Shown: one piece after another, positions 34,284 to 44,587 of the stretch
Layout: each line of letters starts with the position of its first letter
How positions within the stretch are numbered: the first letter of the stretch is position 1
Origin: Sva-07 sp963715285
GTDB taxonomy: Bacteria; Actinomycetota; Acidimicrobiia; Acidimicrobiales; Ilumatobacteraceae
Direction: 5' to 3'
Assembly (NCBI GenBank): GCA_963715285.1
Contig: CAVQRU010000017.1
Coordinates: forward strand, 218,839-282,838
Length of the DNA: 64,000 bases
Notes under the pieces: model-generated
The model's input: only the letters and a program-made list of their open reading frames with translations
What the model was told of the DNA's origin: nothing
Databases searched by the model: none
Position numbers and translations under genes: made by a program

Positions 34284-37200
34284 TCAGCGCGGCGCGGGGC
34301 CGACCTTGCTGCGGGTGTCGACGAAGCGCTCGGGGATGTTGCCGGTGAAGGCCGGCTGGGAGCCACCCGTGAACCAGCCGGCGATGTCGACGAGCACGTG
34401 GGCGTTCGCGAACGTGTAGATGCAGACCGAGCCGTTGGCGCCGATCGGGGCGACGACGCCGTTGGCCACGGTGGCACCTCTGGTGAAGTTGACGTTCGAG
34501 GCGTCGGGACGCGGGGTGCCGCACGGCCACACCGTGGCGTAGCCGTCACCCTGCGTCTCGGTCATCGTCACGTTGAGCGCGACGGCGGTGGCGTCGGCGG
34601 GTATCTGCCGGGCGACACCGTCGACGACGACGGCGACACCGCGGACCGGCACCGCCTTCGGCGTGCTCGGGGTGACGGCGCCGCGAGGTCCTCCGATCCC
34701 GTTGCGGGTGTCGACCAGTCGCAGTGGCACGCTGCCGACGTACGGCGGCTGAACGGCACCGGCGGAGAACCAGCCGAGGACGTCGACGAGCACGTCGGAC
34801 TGCTGGTTGGAGTAGAGGCAGACCGATCCGCTGGCGCCCAGCGACGCGACGACCCCGTTGGCGACGATCGATCCCGGTGTGAAGTTGACGCTCGAGGCCT
34901 CCGGCCGCGGTGTCCCGCACGGCCACACCGTGAAGTAGCCGGTCTGCGACGGACTGACCGCGGTGACGTTCATGGCCACCGCGGTGGTGTCTGCGGGGAT
35001 GAGCGCCTCCGTTCCGTCGGTGCGCTGAACGGGGATGCCGGCCATCGGCAGGGTGATCGTGCCGCCGGCGGGGATGCGGACCCTGGGTCCGCCGATCGCG
35101 TTGCGGGTGTCGAGGACTCGCCTCGGCGTCGCCCCGACGAAGGTGGGTGCGCCACCCGAGGAACCGGAGAACCAACCGGAGACGTCGACGAGGAACTCGG
35201 TCGTCTGGTTGGAGAAGAAGCAGACTCGGCCGCTGGCGCCGACCGGGGCGATGACACCGTTGGCGACGATCGAGCCGGCGACGAAGTTGAGGTTCGAGGC
35301 TTCGGGCCGTGCGACGTCGCACGGCCACACGGTGATGTAGCCGGTTGCCGAGGGACCGACGGCGGTGATGTTGAAGGCGACCGCCGAGGCATCGGCGGGA
35401 ATCGTCCGTGTGACGCCGTCGGCGCCGACCACCTGCTCACCGACCACCGGGAGTTCGATCCGTTGGTTGGGAGCGAATCGATGGGAGGACACCGAGGGCA
35501 CCGAGCCCCCACGCCGCCGCCACTGCCGCCGCTGCCGCCACTCGCGTCGGACGCGCCGACGACCCGGCGGAGCCAGAGCGCGAACTGGGCCTGGCCGGTC
35601 GAGCTCAAGTGCACGCTGTCGACGAACCACCGGCTGCGCTCGATGCCGGCGGCTGCGCTGGCCTGGTTCCAGTCGGCGACCTGGAGTGTCGGCCAGCGTC
35701 GCTGCGCCGCGCTCAGCGCAGCATTGGCCGAACCGTAGAACGACGAACCGTCGGCGGCGGTACGGATCTCGGCCATGTTCACCCAGATCACCCGCTTGGT
35801 GCCGCGCTGCGTGAGGGCGCTCATCATCGCGTCGATGTCGGCGGCCATGTCGGTCGAGGGGTTGTACCCGAGTTCGACGATGGCGAGGTCGAGGTTCGTC
35901 GGCACGGTGCCGGCGGCCTGCACACCGCTGGGCGATGGAGGGGTCCTGGTGATGAAACGACTGTCGAGCACGTCGACAGCGAGCGACGTGAACGTGCCGT
36001 CGGTCAACGTGCGGAACTCCGAGGTGACCGCTCCGGCAACCGAGTTGCCCACCGAGTCGCCGATGAACGCGACGTTCCCCGGGATCGAATCACGGGTGAC
36101 CACGCTCACGTTGAACCCGGGCGACGGCAGCCCCTGCTGGCCGCGGAAGTCCCAGGCGTTCAGACGCGCGGTCTGCCCGTTCGAGCCGGTGAGCACGATG
36201 TCGTTGAACCAGATCCCGTCGAACTGCCGGTAGTTGGCAGCAGCGGCTTCGACCATGGTGGCGGACGTGATCGAACCGAGGCCGTAGCGGGCCGCCAGCG
36301 CGTCGGCGTCGAGCACCCGCGTCCATCGATGGTTGGGGTTCTTCGCAACGCTGTCGCCGGGTGCGTCGTCGACGGGCGGGAACACTCCGCCCGCCGTGCG
36401 CGGGCCGTTCGAGGCGGAGAACTCGGTCGACACGATGCTGGTCGTGCCGGCCCGGAAGCGTACGACGCCGGCGGTGGCCGCGATCGCCTGATCGGTTCGG
36501 AGGTCCTCGACCAGCCGGGGCGTGCCGGTGGCGATCGCCCGGGTGGCCGAGCCGCCGTACACCTGGCAGGCCTGGCTGTCGCAGGTGGTCGCGTACGGTG
36601 CATACCGGTTCTGTTGCAGCCCGTAGGAGCGGGCGGCAACCGCCTGTGCCCGCACGGCTTCGACGCCGCGACCCGAACCGGCCTGGGCCCAACTGGCCGA
36701 GATCTCCTTCGGCACCACGCCGCGCAGGTAGTCCTCGACCGCGACGTCGTTGACCACTCGGATGGCGCCGCCGACGTTCCACACCTCGAGCGCGCCGCGA
36801 TAGTGCGTGACCGAGCCGTCGGGTTCGCAGAGGCCGAGCGCGGTGGCCGGGCCGGCGTTCGGTGCCGTGGTGAAACGCGGTGGCGTGGCCGACGTGCCGA
36901 TCCGCGTGAACGTCGCACCCGGACCGCTGGCAGAGATCATCGCCCGCGCGGCGTTGGCGTCGTCGAGGTCCCAGCGGCCGTCCTGCGGGAGTGCGCGATC
37001 GATCTGGAACCGGATCACGGCGGCTTCGGTCAGGTTGCCGAAGTCGCCGTCGATGAAGCCGGGATCGAAACCGAACGTCGTGAGGAAGGTCTGGACCTGC
37101 CGGACGGCATCACCGTCTGCGCCCTTGGCGAGCGGCCCGTTCGGCACCTCGAGGTTCGTCGGCCCGGGGCAACCGACGGCGTCGGAGGCCAAGATGTCGT

Positions 37201-37588
37201 AGCCGCCGCCCGAGTTGCGGATCACCTGCATCGACGTCCGGGTCGTGGAGCCCCAGGTGACCCCTGCGCCGTGGGAGATGATCCCGACGGTGCTGACGCC
37301 GTCGAGTTGGAGCAGACGGACCCGGATCCGTCGATCGGTCGGCACCGTGCCGGACACGGTGCCGCCGTAGTAGTGATCGAGGATCCACTGCCACGACTTG
37401 TTCTGCTCGACGGCCCAGCCGTAGGCCCCCCACTGGCTCATGCCACGACCGTGACCGTTGCCGACGCCGTCGACGACCACCGCGATGACGTCGTTTGGCG
37501 CCGCCTGGGCGATCGACGACGAACCGCCGGGGATCGGCAGCAACGTGAGGCCGAGCACGGCCGCGACAACGATCAGAGCTCGACGCAT
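34284..37588 (-). CDS. Secreted SpoIID-like / SGNH hydrolase / LDTR-repeat surface protein, interrupted by a frameshift
   Basis: Two overlapping frames make one protein of ~1,100 aa. From ATG 37588: signal peptide (RRALIVVAAVLGLTLLPIPG), SpoIID start (GNGHGRGMSQWGAYGWA), peptidoglycan-binding domain (GADGDAVRQVQTFLTTFGF, GDFGNLTEAAVIRFQ), SpoIID core (VEDYLRGVVPKEISASWAQA, AVRAQAVAARSYG), then an SGNH domain (VAFIGDSVGNSVAG ... VHLSSTGQAQF). At a Gly/Ser linker the good frame stops making sense at C-run 35506-35510 (G-run in mRNA); the other frame carries on (SHRFAPNQRIELP) with about three ~120-residue LDTR modules to 34284. One extra base in the run would join them. Probably binds or modifies cell wall. 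Sequence error, real mutation or programmed shift are all possible. Confidence 0.75.
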
Positions 37589-37713
37589 GCAACGCGACCG
37601 TAACGTCGCTTTCGGAGGTGGAGCGGTCACCACGGGTGATTTTTCGACAGCTCGGCGACGCGGCTTGACCGATTCTTGCCGAAGTTCAGCACGTGCCCGT
37701 CAGGTCCCGAACA

Positions 37714-38166
37714 TCACGGTCGCGGCACGGCGGCGACGGCGAGCTGGTCGACGAGGTCGTTCATCGGGTCGCCGCTGTGCCCCTTGACCCAGCGGAACGA
37801 CACGTCGCCGGCCTGCACCAGTTCGATCAGCGGCTCCCAGAGGTCGACGTTCGCGACCGGCTCCTTCTTGGAGTTCCTCCAGCCGTTGCGCTGCCACTTC
37901 ACCCACCACTTGTCGCGGAAGCAGTTCACGACGTAGGTCGAGTCGGACACGATCTCGATCGGCATCGGCGCACCGTGGTCGTCGGCGAGGTGCGCGTGGG
38001 CCCGCAGGGCGTCGAGGACCGCGTGGATCTCCATGCGTTGGTTGGTCGTGCGGTCCTCCCCACCCGCTCCGTGCGGTTCCCCGTCCGGAGCGACGGCCCA
38101 CGCCCAACCGCCGGGCCCGGGATTCCCGCTGCAGGCACCGTCGGTGTAGATCACGAGTTGTTGCAC
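37714..38166 (-). CDS. rnhA: Ribonuclease HI
   Basis: 150 aa from GTG 38166 (VQQLVIYTDGACSGNPGPGG). Acidic active-site residues are present: Asp in YTDGACSG, Glu in MEIHAVLDAL, Asp in IVSDSTYVV, and Asp in MNDLVDQLA; WVKGHSGDP is the handle/His loop. It removes RNA from RNA-DNA hybrids. Longer upstream frame reading is not homologous. Divergent from aceE across 58 bp. Confidence 0.93.
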   Translation of the reverse strand: MQQLVIYTDGACSGNPGPGGWAWAVAPDGEPHGAGGEDRTTNQRMEIHAVLDALRAHAHLADDHGAPMPIEIVSDSTYVVNCFRDKWWVKWQRNGWRNSKKEPVANVDLWEPLIELVQAGDVSFRWVKGHSGDPMNDLVDQLAVAAVPRP

Positions 38167-38193
38167 GGCCAGGAACCTACCGACCTCGGTGCG

Positions 38194-38205
38194 TACCGAT
38201 CGGTA
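38194..38205. promoter_or_regulatory. 12-bp palindrome between rnhA and aceE
   Basis: TACCGATCGGTA is a perfect palindrome ending 19 bp before the aceE ATG, in the only space where an aceE promoter can lie. Operator candidate for control of pyruvate dehydrogenase. Confidence 0.5.
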
Positions 38206-38224
38206 ACACTGCGAGACTGGCCGA

Positions 38225-40948
38225 ATGATTTTCGACGGACACGTCCACCAGCTCCCCGACATCGACCCCACCGAGACCAGGGAGTGGATGGACAGCCTCG
38301 ATGCCGTCGTCGACGCGCAGGGCAAGACCCGGGCCCGGTATCTCCTCAGCCGCCTGATGGAACGGGCGACCGAGACGCAGGTGTCGTTCCCGGCAACCGT
38401 GTCGACGCCGTACGTCAACACCATCCCCCGTGAGCAGGAGCCGTGGTTCCCCGGCGACGAGCACATCGAGCGACGGATCCGGGCCTACATCCGATGGAAC
38501 GCGGCGATGATGGTGGTGCGGGCCAACAAGACCGCCGACGGCATCGGCGGCCACTTGTCGACGTTCGCCAGCTCGGCGTCGCTGTACGAGATCGGCTTCA
38601 ACCACTTCTTCCGCGGCAAGGACGACGGCACGCCCGGTGACCACGTGTACTACCAGGGCCACGCCGCGCCCGGCGTCTACGCCCGAGCCTTCCTCGAGGG
38701 CCGGCTGGACGAGGACGACCTCGACCACTTCCGACGCGAGATCGGCCGACCGGGCCGTGGCCTGTCGTCGTATCCGCACCCGCGCCTGATGCCGGACTTC
38801 TGGGAGTTCCCCACGGTGTCGATGGGCCTCGGGCCGATCACCGCGCTCTACCACGCCCGATTCAACCGGTACCTCGAGAACCGCCACATCGACGACACCA
38901 GCGGGAGCCGGGTCTGGGCCTTCCTCGGTGACGGAGAGACCGACGAGCCCGAAACCCTCGGCGCCATCTCGCTCGCCTCTCGTGAGCAGCTCGACAACCT
39001 GATCTTCGTGGTCAACTGCAATCTGCAGCGCCTCGACGGTCCCGTCCGCGGCAACGGCAAGGTGATCCAGGAACTCGAGGCGACGTTCCGCGGCGCCGGG
39101 TGGAACGTCATCAAGGTGATCTGGGGTTCGAAGTGGGACGACCTGCTGGCCCAGGACAAGGACGGCGTCCTGCTCAACCAGATGAACACCACGGTCGACG
39201 GCGAGTTCCAGCGCTACGCGGTGGAGGACGGGGAGTTCATCCGTGACAACTTCTTCGGCCCCGACGAACGCCTGCGCAAGATGGTTGCCGATCTCAGCGG
39301 TGACGAGCTGCGCAACCTCCCCCGCGGCGGTCACGACTACCGCAAGTTGTACGCCGCCTACAAGGCCGCCACCGAGAACCTCGGCTCGGGTCGACCGACG
39401 GTGATCCTCGCCAAGACGGTGAAGGGATGGACACTCGGCCCGGGTTTCGAAGGCCGCAACTCGACTCACCAGATCAAGAAGATGACGAAGGATCAGATCC
39501 TGGCGATGCGCGACCGGTTGCATCTCGAGGACGTCATCAGCGACGAGGGTCTCGACGCGGATCGCCCCCCGTACATCAGGCTGGCGAAGGACTCCGTCGA
39601 GTTCCAGTACATGATGGAGCGACGCAAGGCGCTCGACGGGTCGATCCCGAAGCGCACCACCGTGGCACGCCGTCCGCTCGACCTGCCGGGCGACGGCCCC
39701 TTCGCCGAGATGCGTTCCGGCTCGAACGGCCAGGAGGTGTCGACCACCATGGCCTTCACCCGCCTGCTGCGCGGTCTCGCCCGCGACGAACACATCGGCC
39801 CGCGCGTCGTTCCGATCATTCCCGACGAGGCCCGCACGTTCGGTATGGACGCGCTCTTCCGCGAGCTCAACATCTACGCGTCGCAGGGCCAGAAGTACGA
39901 GCCGGTCGACCACGACCTGTTGCTGTCGTACTCCGAGTCGACCAAGGGCCAGATCCTCGAGGAGGGCATCACCGAGGCGGGCTCGATGGCGAGCTTCATC
40001 GCTGCCGGCACCGCCTACTCCACTCGTGGCGTCCCGATGGTCCCCTTCTACACGTTCTATTCGATGTTCGGGTTCCAGCGTGTGGGCGACCTCATCTGGC
40101 AGGCGGCCGACATGAGGACGCGCGGCTTCCTGATGGCTGCCACCGCAGGGCGCACCACGCTCCTCGGTGAGGGGCTGCAGCACCAGGACGGCCACAGCCT
40201 CGTGCTGGCCTCCACGGTGCCGTTCGTCCAGGCCTACGACCCGGCGTTCGCCTACGAGGTCGGCGCCATCGTGCAGGCCGGGATGGTGCGGATGTACGGC
40301 GGTGGGCCACCGGAGCAGACCGACGTCTTCTACTACATCACCCTGTACAACGAGAACTACGAGATGCCGCCGATGCCCGACACACCGGGCCTCGCCGAGG
40401 CGATCGTCGAAGGGCTGTACAAGTACGCCGACGCCCCGTCGGATCCGTCGATTCCGGCAACCATCCTGTTCTCGGGCACGGCACACACCGCTGCCCGTGA
40501 GGCGGTGGCCGAACTGGCCGAGCACTACGGCGTCGCCGCCGAGCTCTGGTCGGCCACGTCGTACAAGGCGCTGCGCGAAGAGGCCTTGGCCGCGGAGCGC
40601 TGGAACCGGCTGCATCCCTCACAGGAGCCGAAGGTGCCTCGGGTGGCGCAGATCCTCGCCGACTCCCACGGTCCGATCATCGCCGTGTCCGACTTCATGA
40701 AGATCGTGCCGGAGCAGGTCCAGCGATTCGTGCACGATCGCACGTTCGTGCCGCTGGGCACCGACGGCATGGGGCGTTCCGACACCCGCGAGGCACTCCG
40801 GCGCCACTTCGAGGTCGACACCGGCCACGTCGTGCTCGCCGTGCTCGATGGTCTGCTCGCCGACGGCAAGGTCGACGAGTCCGTCGTCGAGGACGCGATC
40901 GCCCGCTACGACATCGACCCCGACGCGATCGACCCCTACTGGGCCTGA
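38225..40948 (+). CDS. aceE: Pyruvate dehydrogenase E1 component, homodimeric type
   Basis: 907 aa, normal for AceE. Decarboxylates pyruvate with thiamine diphosphate and acetylates E2 lipoyl groups. Seen: ERRIRAYIRWNAAMMVVRAN near the start, GGHLSTFASSASLYEIGFNH, ThDP motif GDGETDEPETLGAISLASRE with VNCNLQRLDGPVRGNGK, central-domain IPDEARTFGMDALFRELNIY and FYTFYSMFGFQRVGD. Partner genes E2/E3 with lipBA are at 22-26.6 kb. A palindrome overlaps its stop codon. Confidence 0.95.
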   Translation: MIFDGHVHQLPDIDPTETREWMDSLDAVVDAQGKTRARYLLSRLMERATETQVSFPATVSTPYVNTIPREQEPWFPGDEHIERRIRAYIRWNAAMMVVRANKTADGIGGHLSTFASSASLYEIGFNHFFRGKDDGTPGDHVYYQGHAAPGVYARAFLEGRLDEDDLDHFRREIGRPGRGLSSYPHPRLMPDFWEFPTVSMGLGPITALYHARFNRYLENRHIDDTSGSRVWAFLGDGETDEPETLGAISLASREQLDNLIFVVNCNLQRLDGPVRGNGKVIQELEATFRGAGWNVIKVIWGSKWDDLLAQDKDGVLLNQMNTTVDGEFQRYAVEDGEFIRDNFFGPDERLRKMVADLSGDELRNLPRGGHDYRKLYAAYKAATENLGSGRPTVILAKTVKGWTLGPGFEGRNSTHQIKKMTKDQILAMRDRLHLEDVISDEGLDADRPPYIRLAKDSVEFQYMMERRKALDGSIPKRTTVARRPLDLPGDGPFAEMRSGSNGQEVSTTMAFTRLLRGLARDEHIGPRVVPIIPDEARTFGMDALFRELNIYASQGQKYEPVDHDLLLSYSESTKGQILEEGITEAGSMASFIAAGTAYSTRGVPMVPFYTFYSMFGFQRVGDLIWQAADMRTRGFLMAATAGRTTLLGEGLQHQDGHSLVLASTVPFVQAYDPAFAYEVGAIVQAGMVRMYGGGPPEQTDVFYYITLYNENYEMPPMPDTPGLAEAIVEGLYKYADAPSDPSIPATILFSGTAHTAAREAVAELAEHYGVAAELWSATSYKALREEALAAERWNRLHPSQEPKVPRVAQILADSHGPIIAVSDFMKIVPEQVQRFVHDRTFVPLGTDGMGRSDTREALRRHFEVDTGHVVLAVLDGLLADGKVDESVVEDAIARYDIDPDAIDPYWA

Positions 40949-40979
40949 TTGCAGCAGGGGTCAGACCCCTGCTGCAATC
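40947..40979. terminator. Palindrome after aceE, probable terminator (GGGGTC/GACCCC family, copy 2)
   Basis: 16-bp arms GATTGCAGCAGGGGTC and complement around one A, starting inside the aceE TGA. The core equals copies at 1941 and 52780; the outer arms are unrelated. Unlike those, the next gene (41002) is co-directional. Confidence 0.7.
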
Positions 40980-41001
40980 CGGTGTGCGACGATGGGAGCG
41001 C

Positions 41002-41631
41002 GTGAACGCCTACTACGAGACCCGACTCGCACCCGATCCGAACCGTGCGGAGGTGTGGCGGCACGTCGCGGCCTATCTGGCGCCGTGGGTCGACGCCGAC
41101 GGGCCGTTGCTCGATCTCGCGGCCGGTTACGCCGACGTCACCCGATCGTCGGTCGCGTCACGCAAGGTCGCGATCGACTCGAACCCGACGCTGCCGGAGT
41201 TGGTCGGCGACGGCATCGAGGCGATCGTCGGCGATGCGACCGACCTCTCGCCGTTCGACGACGGCGAGTTCGCCACGGTGATCGCCAGCAACTTCGTCGA
41301 GCACCTCGACCACGACGCCGTCGACGCACTCCTCGACGGCATCCACCGTGTGCTGCGACCGGGCGGGCGGCTGATCCTCATCCAGCCGAACTTCCGCCTC
41401 GCGCCACGGCGCTACTTCGACGACTACACCCACCGCACGATCTGGACCGACACGTCGCTCGGTGACCTGCTCGTCGCCCGCGGGTTCCGGCTCGACAGGG
41501 TCGAGGCGCGCTTCCTCCCACTGACGATGAAGTCGCGATTGTCGTTCGGTCACCGTCTCGTCCCGCTCTACCTGCGTCTGCCGTACCGCCCGCTCGCCGG
41601 CCAGATGCTCCTGATCGCCGAACGGCCGTGA
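41002..41631 (+). CDS. Class I SAM-dependent methyltransferase
   Basis: 209 aa from GTG 41002 with GGGAG just upstream; GTG 40984 would overlap the palindrome region. Motif I is LLDLAAGYADVT, then GDATDLSPFDDGEFATVIAS, FVEHLDHDAVDALLDGIHRV and LRPGGRLILIQPNFRLAPRR: methyltransf_11-type. It opens the envelope locus, so a sugar or lipid substrate is likely, but this is inference from place. Confidence 0.85.
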   Translation: MNAYYETRLAPDPNRAEVWRHVAAYLAPWVDADGPLLDLAAGYADVTRSSVASRKVAIDSNPTLPELVGDGIEAIVGDATDLSPFDDGEFATVIASNFVEHLDHDAVDALLDGIHRVLRPGGRLILIQPNFRLAPRRYFDDYTHRTIWTDTSLGDLLVARGFRLDRVEARFLPLTMKSRLSFGHRLVPLYLRLPYRPLAGQMLLIAERP

Positions 41632-41696
41632 GCACCGCGGAACGGCGATGAGCGCCACCGGGCGCCCGTGAACCTCCAACGGGTAGCGTGACCGCC

Positions 41697-42290
41697 ATGG
41701 CTGCTGGGACGCTGTACATCACCGGCGACAAGTCCGCCGACGCCCTCCTCAACCGCGACGGCACGGCGCTCCTGATCGGCATGCTGCTCGATCAGCAGGT
41801 GCCGATGGAGTGGGCCTTCGCCGGACCCTCGACGCTCAAGCAACGGCTCGGTCACCTCGACGCGAAGAAGATCGCAGCGATGGACGTCGAGGACTTCGTC
41901 GCCGTGTGCTGTGAGAAGCCGGCGATCCACCGGTTCCCGGCGTCGATGGGACGCCGGATCCACGAGATGTGCGTGATGCTGACCGATCGCTACGGCGGCA
42001 AGGGCGCCAACGTCTGGAAGGGCGTCGAGTCCGGAGACGAGCTGTACGCCCGGCTGCGGGAGCTGCCCGGCTACGGCGAGGAGAAGTCGAAGATCTTCGT
42101 GGCGATCCTGGGCAAGCGGATGCACGTCGAGCCGGCCGATTGGCGCACGGCCGCCGGCGTGTTCGGCGATGATGTGCCGCGCTCGGTCGCCGACATCGAC
42201 GGGCCGGAGACACTCGGGAAGGTTCGCGAATGGAAGAAGGCGCAGAAGGCGGCGAAGAAGGACAAGCAGGGGCGAGCCACGCCCGGCTGA
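41697..42290 (+). CDS. HhH-GPD-type base excision repair protein
   Basis: 197 aa from ATG 41697; GTG 41688 would add three residues. Helix-hairpin-helix with LRELPGYGEEKSKIFVAILG and Asp in VEPADWRTAAGV at the place of the catalytic Asp; N-terminal ALLIGMLLDQQVPMEWAFAG resembles the DNA glycosylase helical core. No Fe-S cluster cysteines. Lys-rich tail. Likely excises damaged bases. Its 3' end overlaps the YfhO-like gene by 61 bp. Confidence 0.85.
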   Translation: MAAGTLYITGDKSADALLNRDGTALLIGMLLDQQVPMEWAFAGPSTLKQRLGHLDAKKIAAMDVEDFVAVCCEKPAIHRFPASMGRRIHEMCVMLTDRYGGKGANVWKGVESGDELYARLRELPGYGEEKSKIFVAILGKRMHVEPADWRTAAGVFGDDVPRSVADIDGPETLGKVREWKKAQKAAKKDKQGRATPG

Positions 42291-44587
42291 TCGCCGCCGC
42301 GCCGTTCGCGATCGTCACCGTCGTCGGCCTCTGGCTCACGCGGTCGTTCTGGGTCCCAGGAAACTACGTCGTCGGATTCGACACCTACGCCTACTCCGGC
42401 CCCAACCTCGAGGTCACCGAACGGGCGTTGCGCAACTGGCGACTGCCGGTCCTGAACGACCTGATCTTCGGCGGTGTCCCCCACCTCGGGAACCCCTCGG
42501 CTCTTGCGCTCTACCCGGCCCAGCTGCTGACCATGCCCTTCGGCACCAACCGTTCGATGGGGTTGCTCGTCGCGGCCCACGTCGTCCTGCTGGGCGTCGG
42601 CATGGTGGTCCTGGCCCGGCGGGTCGGCGTCGGCCGAGTCGGCGCGACGGCCGCTGCCGTCATCGCGATGGCAGCGGGATCCACGCTCACCAAGACCGTG
42701 CAGTTCGAACAGATCCTGGTGCTGGCCTGGATCCCGATGCTGTTGGCGACGATTCACGCGGTCCTCACATCGGATCGGCCGTGGCGAGCGGTGGCCGGCC
42801 TCGCTGCGACGACCGCCGCGATCCTGCTCGCCGGACACCCACAGCTCGTGTACGAGGCCGCCTTCGTCGGGCTCGCGGCGTTGATCGGCTTCGCGATCGA
42901 CGATCGCCGCTGGCGGCGCCTCCCCCACGTCGCCACCGGAGCCCTCCTCGGCGTGGGCATCGCGCTCCCCCAGTTGGTGGCGGTGTTGTCTGCCACCGCC
43001 GACAGCGCGATCGCCGGTGGACGGGAGCTGAGCCAGCTGTCGTCGCCGACGTTGTCGCTGCAACCGGAGTTGATCGCGCGAGCGCTGCTGGGCACGATCC
43101 AGGATCGTGACCCCGCCGCATTCGCCGGCGGTTTCGAGAGCATCGCGTTCCTGGGTGTCGTGGTGGCGATCGTCGCCGTCGTGGGCTGCGTCCAGGCGAT
43201 CACCGATCGACGCTCCCGACCGTGGGCGATCTCGTTCACCGTCGCCGCCACCGTCGCACTCGTGTGGGCCACCGGGCCGCGCACGCCGGTCTTCCGCGTC
43301 GCATTCGACCTGCTGCCGGGCTTCGACCTGGCACGCGCGTCAGCCCGCTGGCTGGTGGTCGTCGTGCTCGTTGCGGCGCTGTTCGCCGGGATCGGCGTCG
43401 ACGTGGTCTGGCGGCGAGCACACCGCCGCCAGCTCGCGAGCGCCGTCGGGGCGGTCGCAGCCGCGTCGCTGTTGCTCGCCGTCGGCGTGCTGGAGGTCGC
43501 TGACTCCCGCTCGGCAACGATCTGGGCCGTCACGGCAGTGACCGTCATCGTGGTGCTCGCCGTCAGCTCGATGTCGTCGCATCACCGGCTCGTGCGGGCG
43601 GGCGGCGTCGCCCTGATCGTGCTCGCGGCGCTGGAGTTGACGGTGATGTCGACGCACTCGTTGCCGCAGGCGATGCGCAGCGACGTCCCGTTCACCGGTC
43701 ATCGCACCACCACGACGGAGTTCCTCGCCGGCCAGGACTCCGGCCTGGTGCTCGCTCTGACCGACGACGCCCGGCCGGCCGAGTACCAGGTGCCGGGGAT
43801 GCGACCCAACGCGAACGTGCTCGCGGCGGCGCCGTCGATCGACGGCTACGACGGTGGTGTGCAGATCACCGAGCGGTGGGCCGACGCGCTCCGACGCCTC
43901 ACCCCGACACCGGCAACCGAACTCCCCCTGCGCAACAGCCTCGACCTGCCGATCGAACCCGCGCCGCTCGGGCGCCTCGGCGTCCGCTGGATCCTCCTCG
44001 ATCGTCAGCGACCACCCGAGGTGTTCGTCCCCGGCTGGAACGGACCGGTCGCGAGCGACGACTCCTTCGAGGTGTGGGAGAACCCCACCTGGACGGGTGA
44101 CGCCGTTGCGTGGTCGTCGGCCGTCGTGTCGGACGACCCCGCCGAGTTGCTCCGGGAGTCACCGGCAGGCGCGGCGCTGTCCGCCCTCGTGACCGACCCC
44201 GCCGACGCGTTCGCGTGCGCGGCCGATCGACGGAGCGACTGCGCACCGGTCGGCGTGACGATCGAACGGTCCCGCCCCGAGCGGATCGAGATCGCGACCG
44301 GATTCGACCGGCCGACGCTCGTGAGCGTGTCCCAGCAGGCGCTGCCCGGCTGGCGTGTCGACGTCGACGGCGAACGGGCCGACGTGGTCGTGGTCGACGG
44401 GCTGTTCCTCGGCGTCCAGGTGCCCGAAGGTGACCACTCGGTGTCGTTCCGCTACGAATCGCCGTGGCTGAGCGCCTCGCTGTTGATCTCGCTGGCTGCG
44501 GTGCTCGCGACCATCGCGCTGGCAGTCGGCGCTACGGTCACCGGTCGCGGACGGACTCCTCAAGCTGCGGGCGGCGGCGACCGATGA
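42230..44587 (+). CDS. YfhO-like polytopic membrane protein
   Basis: 785 aa. About twelve hydrophobic segments in the first 460 residues (ARLIAAAPFAIVTVVGLWLT, GLLVAAHVVLLGVGMVVLAR, WLVVVVLVAALFAGIGV) and one at the C-terminus (ASLLISLAAVLATIALAVG), with an extracytoplasmic domain between. GFDTYAYSGPNLEV, LIFGGVPHLGNPSALALYPA and QQALPGWRVDVDGE are YfhO family patterns; YfhO proteins are GT-C-like and help glycosylate lipoteichoic acid. Acceptor here unknown. Starts inside the HhH-GPD gene; its stop overlaps the next start (ATGA). Confidence 0.85.
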   Translation: MEEGAEGGEEGQAGASHARLIAAAPFAIVTVVGLWLTRSFWVPGNYVVGFDTYAYSGPNLEVTERALRNWRLPVLNDLIFGGVPHLGNPSALALYPAQLLTMPFGTNRSMGLLVAAHVVLLGVGMVVLARRVGVGRVGATAAAVIAMAAGSTLTKTVQFEQILVLAWIPMLLATIHAVLTSDRPWRAVAGLAATTAAILLAGHPQLVYEAAFVGLAALIGFAIDDRRWRRLPHVATGALLGVGIALPQLVAVLSATADSAIAGGRELSQLSSPTLSLQPELIARALLGTIQDRDPAAFAGGFESIAFLGVVVAIVAVVGCVQAITDRRSRPWAISFTVAATVALVWATGPRTPVFRVAFDLLPGFDLARASARWLVVVVLVAALFAGIGVDVVWRRAHRRQLASAVGAVAAASLLLAVGVLEVADSRSATIWAVTAVTVIVVLAVSSMSSHHRLVRAGGVALIVLAALELTVMSTHSLPQAMRSDVPFTGHRTTTTEFLAGQDSGLVLALTDDARPAEYQVPGMRPNANVLAAAPSIDGYDGGVQITERWADALRRLTPTPATELPLRNSLDLPIEPAPLGRLGVRWILLDRQRPPEVFVPGWNGPVASDDSFEVWENPTWTGDAVAWSSAVVSDDPAELLRESPAGAALSALVTDPADAFACAADRRSDCAPVGVTIERSRPERIEIATGFDRPTLVSVSQQALPGWRVDVDGERADVVVVDGLFLGVQVPEGDHSVSFRYESPWLSASLLISLAAVLATIALAVGATVTGRGRTPQAAGGGDR

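Noticed and set aside
37627..37644. Intrinsic terminator TCACC-ACG-GGTGA-TTTTT on the + strand
   Set aside because: No + strand gene ends before it and the stem is only 5 bp; it lies in the promoter region of the minus-strand surface gene and may be chance.
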